Shown: in pieces, positions 34,265 through 43,624 of the stretch
Numbering within the stretch: the first letter of the stretch is position 1
Layout of the letters: each line of letters starts with the position of its first letter
Virus record (IMG/VR): IMGVR_UViG_3300045922_000167
Span: 26,889 to 90,888 of that record
DNA length: 64,000 nt
From: a virus
Strand: one strand, 5' to 3'
Made by a program: the position numbers and the translations under genes
The notes under the pieces: model-generated
The model's database searches: none
Seen by the model: only the letters and a program-made list of their open reading frames with translations
Told to the model about the DNA's origin: nothing

Positions 34265-35102
34265 ATTACTTAAAGCTACGTTACCTGCTTCGCAAGAAGC
34301 AGGTAACGCTTATAATATTCTAATTTCAATGAAGCTAACGTATCCGTTATGTATTCATTCAGAGTTTATGACGTATCGTAGGTTTGCACGTAATAGCGCT
34401 AGCTTACGTGCTATACCTACAAAAAAATTAATAGATATGGTACGTCAATATCCTTTTATACCTAAGTTTACTAAGAATCAAAAAGGAATGGAATCTAACG
34501 CATTACTCAGTGAGCAATTGGAAGCAGAAAATATTTGGCTAAAAGGACGTGACGAAGCTATTAAAACAGCTGAGAAATTAGATGCGTTAGGTGTAGCTAA
34601 ACAAGATGTAAATAGAGTATTAGCTCCTTACTTGTGGAATACTATAATAGCTACTGCTCCGTTCTTTGATTGGCTTCATTTACTTAACCAACGTCTAAAA
34701 CCTGATGCAGATCCTAAGTTCCAAGAATTGGCGTTACATATTAAAGATGCCTTAAGGTCATTTACGTTAGAACGAAGTAACTTTCATTATCCTTTTGGTA
34801 GGTTTGGTAATAAAGTACACGATACTATCGTACGTAACGTAGCTGCTTGCGCTAGGATTAGTTATCTAAGTAGAGGTGAGTTTACGTTAGAACAAGACCA
34901 AGAACTTTATGATCGTTTGTTATCTAATGGTCATTGGTCTCCGTTTGATCACATAGCGGAATTTAACGAATCAGAATCTAACGATAGTATTTGGAAATAC
35001 TGGATACCATATCGTAATAGACTACCTCAATGGGAATCATATAAAACAATTGGTATATACATAGAATCAATCGATCACAATATAAACATATCCATGCTAT
35101 GA
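34248..35102 (+). CDS. thyX: FAD-dependent thymidylate synthase, permuted order
   Basis: 284 residues. The ThyX motif appears near residues 43-57 as YRRFARNSASLRAIP (canonical RHR-x7-S). NRVLAPYLWNTIIATAPFFDWL follows, then the substrate-binding helix. The segment normally N-terminal in ThyX, CARISYLSR...NGHWSPFDHIAEF, is at the C-terminus (about 205-245), so the order is circularly permuted. Forms like this occur in some phages. It makes dTMP from dUMP. It overlaps the helicase by 17 bp and the next gene by four. Confidence 0.8.
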   Translation: MNYNVELLKATLPASQEAGNAYNILISMKLTYPLCIHSEFMTYRRFARNSASLRAIPTKKLIDMVRQYPFIPKFTKNQKGMESNALLSEQLEAENIWLKGRDEAIKTAEKLDALGVAKQDVNRVLAPYLWNTIIATAPFFDWLHLLNQRLKPDADPKFQELALHIKDALRSFTLERSNFHYPFGRFGNKVHDTIVRNVAACARISYLSRGEFTLEQDQELYDRLLSNGHWSPFDHIAEFNESESNDSIWKYWIPYRNRLPQWESYKTIGIYIESIDHNINISML

Positions 35103-35536
35103 TAGAATACATAAACAACGTACAAACCGATAACTCACAAGAAGATGAGTTACGTGTACAAAAAATGCTAAAAGCTAAAAAACCTAAAAAAATACCTAAA
35201 AAATACGATCCTATCTATATTAAGTACATCATTCAGTATTTCGGTGGATGGCAAAGACGTACAACAGGTAGATATAATACTATTATTAGAAGTTTTTTAA
35301 GTTTATATTACAAACATTGTGGGTACAATAATACGGATATAGCGTATGAATTAATGTGTGATGTTACTACTGTACGTGATAGATTAAAAACAATACATAC
35401 GGATTATCATGTTAACAAAATAAAAGATATTGTTAACTTTTTAGATTTACACCCAGAACTAAAAGAGACGTTAGATTGTTATGTAGATGAATTAAAAAGA
35501 AAACAAGAAAAAAGATTAAAAAAGAACGAAAGTTAA
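35099..35536 (+). CDS. DnaA domain IV-like DNA-binding protein
   Basis: 145 residues. Residues about 55-105 read GRYNTIIRSFLSLYYKHCGY then NNTDIAYELMCDVTTVRDRLKTI, matching the DnaA C-terminal helix-turn-helix (R...A-R...IG...H-x-T-V). The ATPase domain of DnaA is missing. The ends are Lys-rich. As the last gene of the replication arm it could recognise an origin or recurrent site in the genome. A strong terminator follows. Confidence 0.6.
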   Translation: MIEYINNVQTDNSQEDELRVQKMLKAKKPKKIPKKYDPIYIKYIIQYFGGWQRRTTGRYNTIIRSFLSLYYKHCGYNNTDIAYELMCDVTTVRDRLKTIHTDYHVNKIKDIVNFLDLHPELKETLDCYVDELKRKQEKRLKKNES

Positions 35537-35546
35537 GGTTAAAAGT

Positions 35547-35582
35547 AAAGGCTATTAGGGTAACACCTAATAGCCTTTTTTT
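35547..35582. terminator. Bidirectional terminator between convergent arms
   Basis: AAGGCTATTAGG (35548-35559) pairs with CCTAATAGCCTT (35566-35577) with T-run after it on the plus strand and A-run before it, so it can act in both directions. The minus-strand gene ends at 35622. A CTCAGTG element in CACTGAGTG form lies at 35597. Confidence 0.9.
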
Positions 35583-35621
35583 AGTTAACACACTCTCACT
35601 GAGTGTTAATATTAACATAGG

Positions 35622-36119
35622 TTAGTTTGCTTCTACTTTGTAAAAAAATTTATGATATAAAATATCTTTAGGGTTTACTTTCCACCAGTTAGGAATATTG
35701 TACAATAAAGCTACGTATTCAGAACAAAATAGTTTACGTTGATCATTTCTACTTCTTGTAGGTTCTATCCATTTACCAGTTAGTAAGTAAATAGGATAAT
35801 ATACAAATAAGCTAAGAAAATCGTATTTACTTCCTAAATAAAAGTTAGCTTTAATAGCAAAGTCTCTTTCAATAATTGGATGTATACAGCGTAACACTAC
35901 GTATTCTTTGTTTTTTAATCTTTCTTCAACAGGTACAGCTATTATTCCTTTTTCATCAGCCTCATTTAAAAATAGTCTACCCCAGTTACTTACTATCACA
36001 CCTACGTGATTATATCTTGTGTTTAAAAATAGTCTAATAAATACTGGTATCCAAGTAAGTGGTTTCGTAATCTTAAATTTGGTATGAAACAAGATTACAT
36101 CACCTGTTTTAAGTTCCAT
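35622..36119 (-). CDS. Permuted NlpC/P60-type (YiiX-like) hydrolase
   Basis: 165 residues. GDVILFHTKF near the start, NHVGVIV with the putative catalytic His near residue 38, and KLFCSEYVALLYN with Cys near 130 match the permuted papain-like fold, where His precedes Cys. Such domains act on peptidoglycan peptides or lipids. It is the last gene of the leftward tail arm, and may be a tail-borne wall-opening enzyme. A hydrophobic stretch near 108-118 may sit on the membrane. Confidence 0.6.
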   Translation of the reverse strand: MELKTGDVILFHTKFKITKPLTWIPVFIRLFLNTRYNHVGVIVSNWGRLFLNEADEKGIIAVPVEERLKNKEYVVLRCIHPIIERDFAIKANFYLGSKYDFLSLFVYYPIYLLTGKWIEPTRSRNDQRKLFCSEYVALLYNIPNWWKVNPKDILYHKFFYKVEAN

Positions 36120-36120
36120 A

Positions 36121-37881
36121 TTATCTATATCTAGTTGCGTCAGGTTGGCTAATATATCTTTGTTGCATCATCTTGTCTTTTAAGAATCGCTGTGCTTGTG
36201 AAGAGTTTGCTGCTGTTGGTGGTAACGCACCCATTTGTCTCATTCTGTATCTATCCATAGCAGCTTTTTCAGCTTGCATTTTATTCCATTGTGCTTGTCT
36301 TGCTTTAGCACCAGTAACCGTAGCATCACCCGCAGTAATAGGACTAGTTGCCATTAACACACCTCCAGTAACTGGATTAAATCTAGTAGCTGTTCGTAAA
36401 CCAGCTGATACGCCTCCTTTAAGTGTAGAACCTACGGTTCTTGCCGTTCTTAACGCATTACTTGTAGCTCCAGGAAATCTACTAGATACATCACCATACA
36501 TATCTATTATATCTACAAAATCAGCAATAGCTTGACTTATTCTATCATAGTTAATTGATCCAGGCGATTCACTCTCTTCGTTATTATTACTTCCAGCTGC
36601 ATACGCACCAGCTGCGCCACCAAGTAACATTAGTCCAGCTAATCCACCTATTTTTATTGACTTATTGTTAATAAGGTTTTCATGTTTTTTTATAACTTCT
36701 TTATATTTTGAAAAATCAGTTTCGTTGGCTCTTGGGGCTGCGTCTGCTAATTCGTCTATTATTTTATCTGCTATGCTTTGGTTTTTACTATTTTTAATTA
36801 TTTCATTGCGAAGTTTTATTTTAAAGTCTTTTAAATCGTAATCATTTAAACTTTCTATAGGATTTGAATTATAAAGTACTTTAACTGACTTAGGATTATT
36901 AGTTTGAGTATTTATATTAGCATTAAGAGTAGGTGTAGGCGTTGATGTAGGTGTAGGCTTAGTTACATTAGTATTAGGGGTAGTAGCAGACGTAGTAGTA
37001 GGAGTAACATTAGGAGTAGCTGCAGAAGCAACATTATTAGGTAAGTTAGTAGCATTAGGTGTATTAGCAACTGGTGTAGGCGTAGGTGTCGGTGTAGTAG
37101 AAGTAGTTACAGTAGGTTTAGAAGAAGTACTTTGCGAAATAGACGGATTGGTACTTTTTCCAGATATTTTTCTAACTAATGGAGGTAAAACATATTTGCT
37201 AAAACCCCATCCAGCTCCAATAGTCCCTCCAACTATTCCAGCTTGCGCTAAAATAGATAACCAATCATTATTATCTTCTTCACTTTTATTAGTAATTTTT
37301 GGTAAAGTGTTAACTTTATCATTAGTTTGTTTATTTACAACATTTAAAGTATCAGATTTATTAACTTTTTCCGCAGTATTAGAAACTTCGGTTGTTGTAG
37401 GTTGATAATTAGCTATAACAGAAGGAGACTGGACGTTGTTAAATTGTGCATTAGGATTTATAGAACGATAGGCAGCTAAATCTCTTTCAAAAGAATTAGG
37501 ACCATAAAACTGATCGTAAAATCTTTTGTTAAATTCTAAATAACGCTCACCTTGTTCTAATATAGCGTTTAGCCTATCTATTCTAGTTTTATTACCGTAT
37601 CTACCAACTCTTGCTTCATTTAAGTAATCTGGCATTGTAGGTGGTGTACTCACACTAGCTGCACCATCTCCTGAACCACCAGCAAAAATATTATAAGACT
37701 GTTTTGAAGTTACTTCTTCCCCTGGCTCTCCAAATAAAGCAGACAAAGCTTCTAATTCAGCTCTCTGACGTTCCATTTCATTTTGTCTTTCTTGCATTTT
37801 TTGATATAAAGGAAGACCTCCAGGATTATAATACTGAATAGGATTATATCTTCTGCTATCTTTATTACCGTTAATTATCAT
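36121..37881 (-). CDS. Candidate ejected cargo protein with two membrane segments
   Basis: 586 residues. N-terminus QYYNPGGLPLYQKM, then a Glu/Arg coiled-coil, NIFAGGSGDGAASVS (about 66-80) and a RLNAILEQGERYLEF...RFYDQFYG block (about 103-128) that recurs in the 39577 and 42343 proteins. The middle is Thr/Pro/Asn low complexity (TSTTPTPTPTP). Gly-rich hydrophobic segments lie near 215-235 and 415-432. Low complexity, membrane-active segments and shared motifs fit proteins stored in the capsid and injected. Function inferred. Confidence 0.5.
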   Translation of the reverse strand: MIINGNKDSRRYNPIQYYNPGGLPLYQKMQERQNEMERQRAELEALSALFGEPGEEVTSKQSYNIFAGGSGDGAASVSTPPTMPDYLNEARVGRYGNKTRIDRLNAILEQGERYLEFNKRFYDQFYGPNSFERDLAAYRSINPNAQFNNVQSPSVIANYQPTTTEVSNTAEKVNKSDTLNVVNKQTNDKVNTLPKITNKSEEDNNDWLSILAQAGIVGGTIGAGWGFSKYVLPPLVRKISGKSTNPSISQSTSSKPTVTTSTTPTPTPTPVANTPNATNLPNNVASAATPNVTPTTTSATTPNTNVTKPTPTSTPTPTLNANINTQTNNPKSVKVLYNSNPIESLNDYDLKDFKIKLRNEIIKNSKNQSIADKIIDELADAAPRANETDFSKYKEVIKKHENLINNKSIKIGGLAGLMLLGGAAGAYAAGSNNNEESESPGSINYDRISQAIADFVDIIDMYGDVSSRFPGATSNALRTARTVGSTLKGGVSAGLRTATRFNPVTGGVLMATSPITAGDATVTGAKARQAQWNKMQAEKAAMDRYRMRQMGALPPTAANSSQAQRFLKDKMMQQRYISQPDATRYR

Positions 37882-37893
37882 AGTAATTAAATT

Positions 37894-38862
37894 TTATTTG
37901 AGGTCGAGATATTTTAAATATATATTTGGATTACGTAAACTATCTAATACTTCTTTTCTTCTTTCTTCAGATGAATATACAACTCCTGGTATTCGTTCTC
38001 CAGTTTTTTTATTAATAAAATAACTACTATCAGGATTAAAAATAGATGCAAGTCTATGTTCTTTAAATCCAAAACCTCCTTTATCTATTGGTAATGTTTC
38101 TGCAAAAAAATCATCAGCTATTTTTAATTTTTTTATTCTTTCTGGTGCATTTGCAGGTAATTGTTTCATACGAGTATTAATTGATCCTTTAAGCGCTTTA
38201 TCAGCACTTAAGTCTTTTATTATATTTTTATCTACTTCAGATTTTTTAAGATTATTTGTAACTGAAACAAGTTGTTGATTTTTTACTTCATGCTTTGTTT
38301 GATCTATATCTAGTGGTATTGTACCTTTGAATTTAAGTAACCATGAATTTATTACTGGTGCAACATATGTTGGTTGTCCTGATTCTGTGATATCTTCTGT
38401 AAGAGTTACACTTGAGTATGATAATGGAGTAATTTCTGACCACTCTCTAGGTTCATTGTTTTTTTCTTTATTTTTACTAATTGGAAAAGTTTTAAGTCTT
38501 GATATATTTTCTTTACTAGTTAACTGTTTCCAAGTAGTATCAGCTGGTGCAGTGTAGGGTTTAATTGTTTGTATAGGTACTGGTTCTAATCTTTTACTAG
38601 TAGCTTTTAATGTAGTTGGTCTTGCTTGATTAGTCCACATATCTATTAAATTAGTACCTCCTTCAGGATTTACTACATCGTAAAGCTCTCCTTTTTTGTC
38701 TATGTATTGGTTATTATTAATATATGTATATCCTTGTTTTTCATATTGTTGATGTTGTTTATTAAATCTAGGATCTTTATTTAAATCAGTTTTTTTACCA
38801 GTAGGTGGATCAGTTTTTACACCATATCGTCCCAAAATCATTCGTTGTGTTATTTTACCCAT
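37894..38862 (-). CDS. Unknown protein of the cargo group
   Basis: 322 residues, Lys/Thr/Asn-rich and likely partly disordered. Starts MGKITQRMILGRYGVKTDPP. Residues 60-75 (GELYDVVNPEGGTNLID) and the end (NKKTGERIPGVVYSSEERR) look folded. It has no recognised motif. It lies among the cargo-like genes and is spaced 11-12 bp from both neighbours. Confidence 0.4.
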   Translation of the reverse strand: MGKITQRMILGRYGVKTDPPTGKKTDLNKDPRFNKQHQQYEKQGYTYINNNQYIDKKGELYDVVNPEGGTNLIDMWTNQARPTTLKATSKRLEPVPIQTIKPYTAPADTTWKQLTSKENISRLKTFPISKNKEKNNEPREWSEITPLSYSSVTLTEDITESGQPTYVAPVINSWLLKFKGTIPLDIDQTKHEVKNQQLVSVTNNLKKSEVDKNIIKDLSADKALKGSINTRMKQLPANAPERIKKLKIADDFFAETLPIDKGGFGFKEHRLASIFNPDSSYFINKKTGERIPGVVYSSEERRKEVLDSLRNPNIYLKYLDLK

Positions 38863-38873
38863 AGTAATAAAAA

Positions 38874-39575
38874 TTAATAATAACCGTCTTTCATTATAGT
38901 AATTAATTTATCAGAAATTTGCTGTAAAGTCAATACGTAAGGAGTAAAGTTTTCTTCTAAGAATCCGTTGTTTTCGTAACTGGTATTTGCAGCTGAAGTA
39001 AGATAATCAAATAATCCTTCTACCCCATCTGATGCTTTATCTTCAACTCCTTGTACATATTTTATATTAAGTAAATACGTTTTATCTATTAGCTTAATAC
39101 AATCACCAATTGGTAAATTACTAAAGACAAACGGTCTTGCAGCTTTTATTCTTTGGTCTCTTGCTTCTTGAGATAATAAATCAAAGTTTATTGAAATATT
39201 TGCTCTATCTAAAGGATTCGTTACCGTAGCTATGAATAAAGTTAGAGGTACTTTGTTTGGTAGGTAGTAACAAGCTAAATATTTTTCTTGTTCGGTTAAC
39301 GTATCCCATCCAGACCAATCTACCCCTACTATTGGTGCTACTAAAGCCCATATTTCTCTACGTAATGATTTCCAGTCCTTACATCCAAACTGACCTTCTA
39401 CATACTTCCAGTAGTTATGCCAGTTTTCTATGCTACTTACGTCTTGATAGTCAGTAGGTGGTGTTTGGTTATCTAATAGAGCTACAAAAGCTAATCTATT
39501 ATTTATTTGTTCTGGTGTATATGCGACAGATAAATCTACTAGTTGATTATCTATTAGTAATTGGTATAGTTTCAT
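38874..39575 (-). CDS. Unknown structural protein
   Basis: 233 residues. VGVDWSGWDTLTEQEKYLAC resembles a segment I associate with uncharacterised virion proteins. The last third is rich in Asn and Tyr. Start ATG 39575 is directly after the previous stop region. A tail or cargo role is inferred from the neighbours. Confidence 0.4.
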   Translation of the reverse strand: MKLYQLLIDNQLVDLSVAYTPEQINNRLAFVALLDNQTPPTDYQDVSSIENWHNYWKYVEGQFGCKDWKSLRREIWALVAPIVGVDWSGWDTLTEQEKYLACYYLPNKVPLTLFIATVTNPLDRANISINFDLLSQEARDQRIKAARPFVFSNLPIGDCIKLIDKTYLLNIKYVQGVEDKASDGVEGLFDYLTSAANTSYENNGFLEENFTPYVLTLQQISDKLITIMKDGYY

Positions 39576-39576
39576 A

Positions 39577-42342
39577 TTATTTTAATTTAGAATTTCTATA
39601 TCCTTCATCTAATTTTTTTCTTAATTGATCTTTAGAATATGGAGATTTATATGTGCTTATTGGTTGGTACGCTTCTTCATATTCTTTTGTTTTACTATCA
39701 AAAGTTATATTATCTTTTGCATAAAACTGATCATATAAACGTTTATCAGAATCTCTTTGATTTGATTGTAAAATAGCTAAATATCTACTTTCAGGTGTAC
39801 GACCAGATTGTGTTAAAGCAAAAGGATCTATATTAGTTTCTGGTGTTATTTTAAATCTAGATATATAATCCGATACTTCTGTACCTCTATGTAAGTAAGG
39901 TCTAAACTTATCTATTTTTTTAATACGTTCTATATTTTCTATTTTTTCTGGTTGATTTAAATAATTATAGTTAAAATCTTGATTATTTTTGTATTGAGTT
40001 AAAAAATTATAATGTTCTGGACTAAATCCATTTACATCTCTTAATGGTGTTTTGTATCTTTTAAGTTTAAAAGCGTTTATAATTTTTTGTAACGCATTTA
40101 CTTTATATCTTGGTTGTGTTGTTGTAGGTTCATTAATAGAACTAGTTTTATTTACTTTTTCTGGAAAACTTTCGTAATTAAATTCTTGTAAGAAATTAAT
40201 ATTATCTTCTGGTGAAACGTAAGTTGTAGGTTTTGTTATATTAGTTTCTTGATTAGGATTATTTACAACTTCTGGTGTAATGTTTGATTGTACACTTGTA
40301 TTTTTATTTGGATTTTTATTAGCTACACCAACGTAATTTGATTGATTTATTTTACTATTATTAACTGATGGAATTTTTATAGCTGTTTCTAATGATATGT
40401 CTTTTCTATAAGGTGTTGATGTTTCTGGTGTATTAGAATAATTTACTGCACCCATTGGTAGTGTACCCATACCTTGTTCAGTTATTGGTTTTAATCTTGA
40501 ATTAACAGTTTGGTTACTTTTTGTGCTTTCAACACCAGTTACATAATTTGGAGATTTAATTATTGAATTTACATCTAAATTTAATGTTGTAGACGGTTTA
40601 GATGGAGATACGAACGACTCGGTTATATTACCTGCTAATCCTTTGTCTTGATTTTTTAACAGTAATGATTTAATTAATAAATTTTTACTAGGTTCTGAGT
40701 AATATGGATTAGTAGTAGGAACATTATAGTTTCCTTGATTAGCATTGTTTAAAGAAGCGGTAGTAGATGGTGTTGGCGTATTGTACAAAGGGCTTGCAGC
40801 GTTAACTGAAGACTCAGTGAGTGTATTGGGTCTATAAAAAATTGAAGATGAACCATCGTAACTTCCGCCTGCAAATATGTTTAGTACTTTACTTAATGGG
40901 TTTTCTTGGAGTGTAGGTTTTATTGTAGGATGTGCTGTGCTTGAGTTTTGAATAGGTGCTTGAGTACTTTGTGCAACAGCTTCTTGTTGTTGATTGTAAA
41001 CAGGAGAGTTAAAAGGTTTATTTTCTATTTTTTCAGGTTTTGGTATATCTAGTTTAGGAAAATTTAGTGAAGTTGAACTTGGAATAACCTTAGGTTTTAT
41101 TGTAGAAATTGGGCTAACCAAATTTGGTAATGTTGTAGCTGTTGATGTTGTTGGGGTATTTAGATTTTTTACAGTTGTTTCTTCATTTTTAGTACTAATT
41201 TGATTGTCTGGGTTAATAAAACTATTGTTATTGTTACTTTTTATATCAGTTGACTTATTATTTTTATCTTCTTCGTCAGCAACCGCTTCCATAGTTGTAA
41301 GATGCTCATCGTCTTCATATATATAATATCCAGTATTATTTGGGTTAGGAATAACTTTTGAATATTTATTTTCTTTTGTGTTGTAATAAAGTTCAGTATC
41401 TTCTCCTAGCTCACTTTTTAATTTTTTTTTAAGTTCATTAATTCCTTCCGTTATACTTTCTGACCTTTCATCATATAGTACGTCAACAGTTTTAATTCTT
41501 TTTGATTTATCTTTTTCTTTACGGTCTACGTACGATAACTGAAATTTAAATTTTTTATTTTTTTTTGTATCGTTATCTTTTGGTGTATTTAGTGTTCTTT
41601 CTTTATTATCCTTATTTATTTTTAATTTTACAAATTTATACCCATCTGGATTTGGGTCGTATTCTGAATAGTCGTAATTATCAGCAGGTGGCTGTTTTGC
41701 TCCGCCATACTCACGAGGATCAAATACATAATAATTATCTTCCTTCACAAGATAAGGTACTCTTGTAACATAGTCATAATGATGATCGTTTTGGTCGGAG
41801 TAAATAAATTTATCGGAATAAGTAAATTTCTCGGGAAAAGCACCAAATTTATCTTTTACTTCTTTTTTAGCCTTATCAAATGCTTTTTTTATAGAATCTA
41901 ATTCATAAGGATCAAATTCTACGTCAATTACGCCTTTTTCGTTATTTACGTGAAAAGTATACTTAAAGATTTTATTTTTACTGTTTTCTTTATTTTCTTT
42001 GTTATTTGTATTATTTAAATTTTTTGTGTTTTCCAAGCCCAATGGATTAGGATAAGTATAAAATTTTTTATCATATAATTGATTAAATCTTTGTACGTCT
42101 TCATCTGTTAAATTTTGTTTTTTGTATATATCCCTTAATTCTTTAAGAACAGATGGAGAATAAGTAGCTTGATATAATTTATTATTAAAAAAGTTATCAT
42201 CGTTAAATTTAGAAATATCTTCAGCTGTTAATTTTTTACGAATTAACTTTTCAAATAGGTCACCAAAATTAGATTTAGTACCACCGTTAATCTTACCACC
42301 ATCTTGGTATTTTAGCATGTTGAAGAACAATGGGCGTTTCAT
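39577..42342 (-). CDS. Large low-complexity cargo-like protein
   Basis: 921 residues. N-terminus FNMLKYQDGGKINGGTKS has the 'Y-Q-x-G-G' element often found in large Bacteroidota phage virion proteins. Residues 110-330 are Lys/Asp/Tyr-rich and repetitive; 330-720 are Asn/Thr/Ser/Pro-rich. NIFAGGSYDGSSS (about 490) is shared with the 36121 protein, and RTPESRYLAILQSN...KRLYDQFYA (about 850) with both 36121 and 42343. Probably an injected protein. Confidence 0.5.
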   Translation of the reverse strand: MKRPLFFNMLKYQDGGKINGGTKSNFGDLFEKLIRKKLTAEDISKFNDDNFFNNKLYQATYSPSVLKELRDIYKKQNLTDEDVQRFNQLYDKKFYTYPNPLGLENTKNLNNTNNKENKENSKNKIFKYTFHVNNEKGVIDVEFDPYELDSIKKAFDKAKKEVKDKFGAFPEKFTYSDKFIYSDQNDHHYDYVTRVPYLVKEDNYYVFDPREYGGAKQPPADNYDYSEYDPNPDGYKFVKLKINKDNKERTLNTPKDNDTKKNKKFKFQLSYVDRKEKDKSKRIKTVDVLYDERSESITEGINELKKKLKSELGEDTELYYNTKENKYSKVIPNPNNTGYYIYEDDEHLTTMEAVADEEDKNNKSTDIKSNNNNSFINPDNQISTKNEETTVKNLNTPTTSTATTLPNLVSPISTIKPKVIPSSTSLNFPKLDIPKPEKIENKPFNSPVYNQQQEAVAQSTQAPIQNSSTAHPTIKPTLQENPLSKVLNIFAGGSYDGSSSIFYRPNTLTESSVNAASPLYNTPTPSTTASLNNANQGNYNVPTTNPYYSEPSKNLLIKSLLLKNQDKGLAGNITESFVSPSKPSTTLNLDVNSIIKSPNYVTGVESTKSNQTVNSRLKPITEQGMGTLPMGAVNYSNTPETSTPYRKDISLETAIKIPSVNNSKINQSNYVGVANKNPNKNTSVQSNITPEVVNNPNQETNITKPTTYVSPEDNINFLQEFNYESFPEKVNKTSSINEPTTTQPRYKVNALQKIINAFKLKRYKTPLRDVNGFSPEHYNFLTQYKNNQDFNYNYLNQPEKIENIERIKKIDKFRPYLHRGTEVSDYISRFKITPETNIDPFALTQSGRTPESRYLAILQSNQRDSDKRLYDQFYAKDNITFDSKTKEYEEAYQPISTYKSPYSKDQLRKKLDEGYRNSKLK

Positions 42343-43617
42343 TTATGCTTTTTTTATTAATTCGTCTACTATATCTTTGTAAAATTTGTAAGTTCCTTTA
42401 CCATACAACTTTTCAAACATTTTAATATCATTAGGATTTTCTCCTTGATTTAAAATTGCTAAAAATCTAGATTCTGGTGTTCTAGAATGTTGTGGTATAG
42501 TATCTGGAGCAGTTTTTGTATAGTCAATACCACTTTTAAAAGGATTAAATCCAGTTGCTGATTGTAATTTGTTGTAATCTATTTTTGGCGTTGTAGGTTT
42601 TGTAGTGTTAGCTATAATTGGAGTTTGTGGTTTTTCGGGTAGTCGTTGTGGGTTTTTAACTGATGGTTTTGTAGTTGGTTGTATTTGTCCTGATGTATTT
42701 TTTTTATATCCTTGTAATACATCATTTATTAACATTTGCGGATATGCAAAATCAGGTATTCTTGTATTATAGCTATTATCAAATTGATTATCTTGTATTA
42801 TATTTTGCATTGAATTCAATTCATGTGCTAAAATTTCTTCTTTTGTAGGTTCGTATGCAGGTACAGGTTGCGGTCCGTATAGTTTTTTTGCTAATTCTTC
42901 GTCAAATAAATGTGGATAATATTTACGCATTAATTGCTCTCTATGAGCATCACTTGTGACTACATGTGTTATTTGGTCTGGTCCAAATTTTTCCTCCATT
43001 GGGTAGGTAACTCTACTTATTTCTTCAGCTGGTGGTTTTTTATACGTTACATTATGAGGCCCTTTTGTTTGATACTTACCTGTATAAGGATTATAATATA
43101 AATTAGGATCCTTAAAATTAACGTTTGATCGAAGCGCATCATAATCTCTAAAAGACATACTTCTTCTTATTCTTTCCTTTCTTCTATTCTCTACAACAGG
43201 ATCTTTAAATTGTATTACAACATATTTATCTTTATAAATAGTTCTATTTTTGTCGTGTGGGTCAAAAAAAGGCAATTTGAAATATATATCACGTGGTTGA
43301 TATCCTAATTTAACATTAGGATTATCAGAAGATCCAGAAAAGGTCTCTAGAATATCAGGATAAAAAAATGAAGCTCTCCACTGTCTTACGTCTTTTGGAT
43401 CTTGCATTCTAACAAATGTTTCCCACTCTTTATCAGTTATAGGTTTTAGTAAAGACTGTGAAGGTTTTACCCATTTTGGGTTATACCATCTATGAAAATA
43501 AGCGTGACTATAAGGATTAATTGGTATTTCATGTGGTTCTAAAGGCTTATTCAAATAATCTACTTTTGGGTTACGTTTTCCAGTAGATCCAGAAGGGTTA
43601 CTATTTTTGTTATCCAT
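42343..43617 (-). CDS. Cargo-like protein sharing the RTPESRFLAIL motif
   Basis: 424 residues, starting directly after the next gene in order with no gap (43617-42343, then 42342). The N-terminal half has many Pro, Tyr and His with a basic stretch; the C-terminal half is Pro/Thr/Asn linker ending in RTPESRFLAILNQGENPND, the shared block. No enzyme motif was seen. It belongs with 36121 and 39577 by motif and position. Confidence 0.5.
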   Translation of the reverse strand: MDNKNSNPSGSTGKRNPKVDYLNKPLEPHEIPINPYSHAYFHRWYNPKWVKPSQSLLKPITDKEWETFVRMQDPKDVRQWRASFFYPDILETFSGSSDNPNVKLGYQPRDIYFKLPFFDPHDKNRTIYKDKYVVIQFKDPVVENRRKERIRRSMSFRDYDALRSNVNFKDPNLYYNPYTGKYQTKGPHNVTYKKPPAEEISRVTYPMEEKFGPDQITHVVTSDAHREQLMRKYYPHLFDEELAKKLYGPQPVPAYEPTKEEILAHELNSMQNIIQDNQFDNSYNTRIPDFAYPQMLINDVLQGYKKNTSGQIQPTTKPSVKNPQRLPEKPQTPIIANTTKPTTPKIDYNKLQSATGFNPFKSGIDYTKTAPDTIPQHSRTPESRFLAILNQGENPNDIKMFEKLYGKGTYKFYKDIVDELIKKA

Positions 43618-43624
43618 AACGTTA

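Noticed and set aside
36173-37405. Plus-strand frames opposite the cargo-like gene
   Set aside because: Complement of Ala/Gly/Thr-rich low complexity; no leader.
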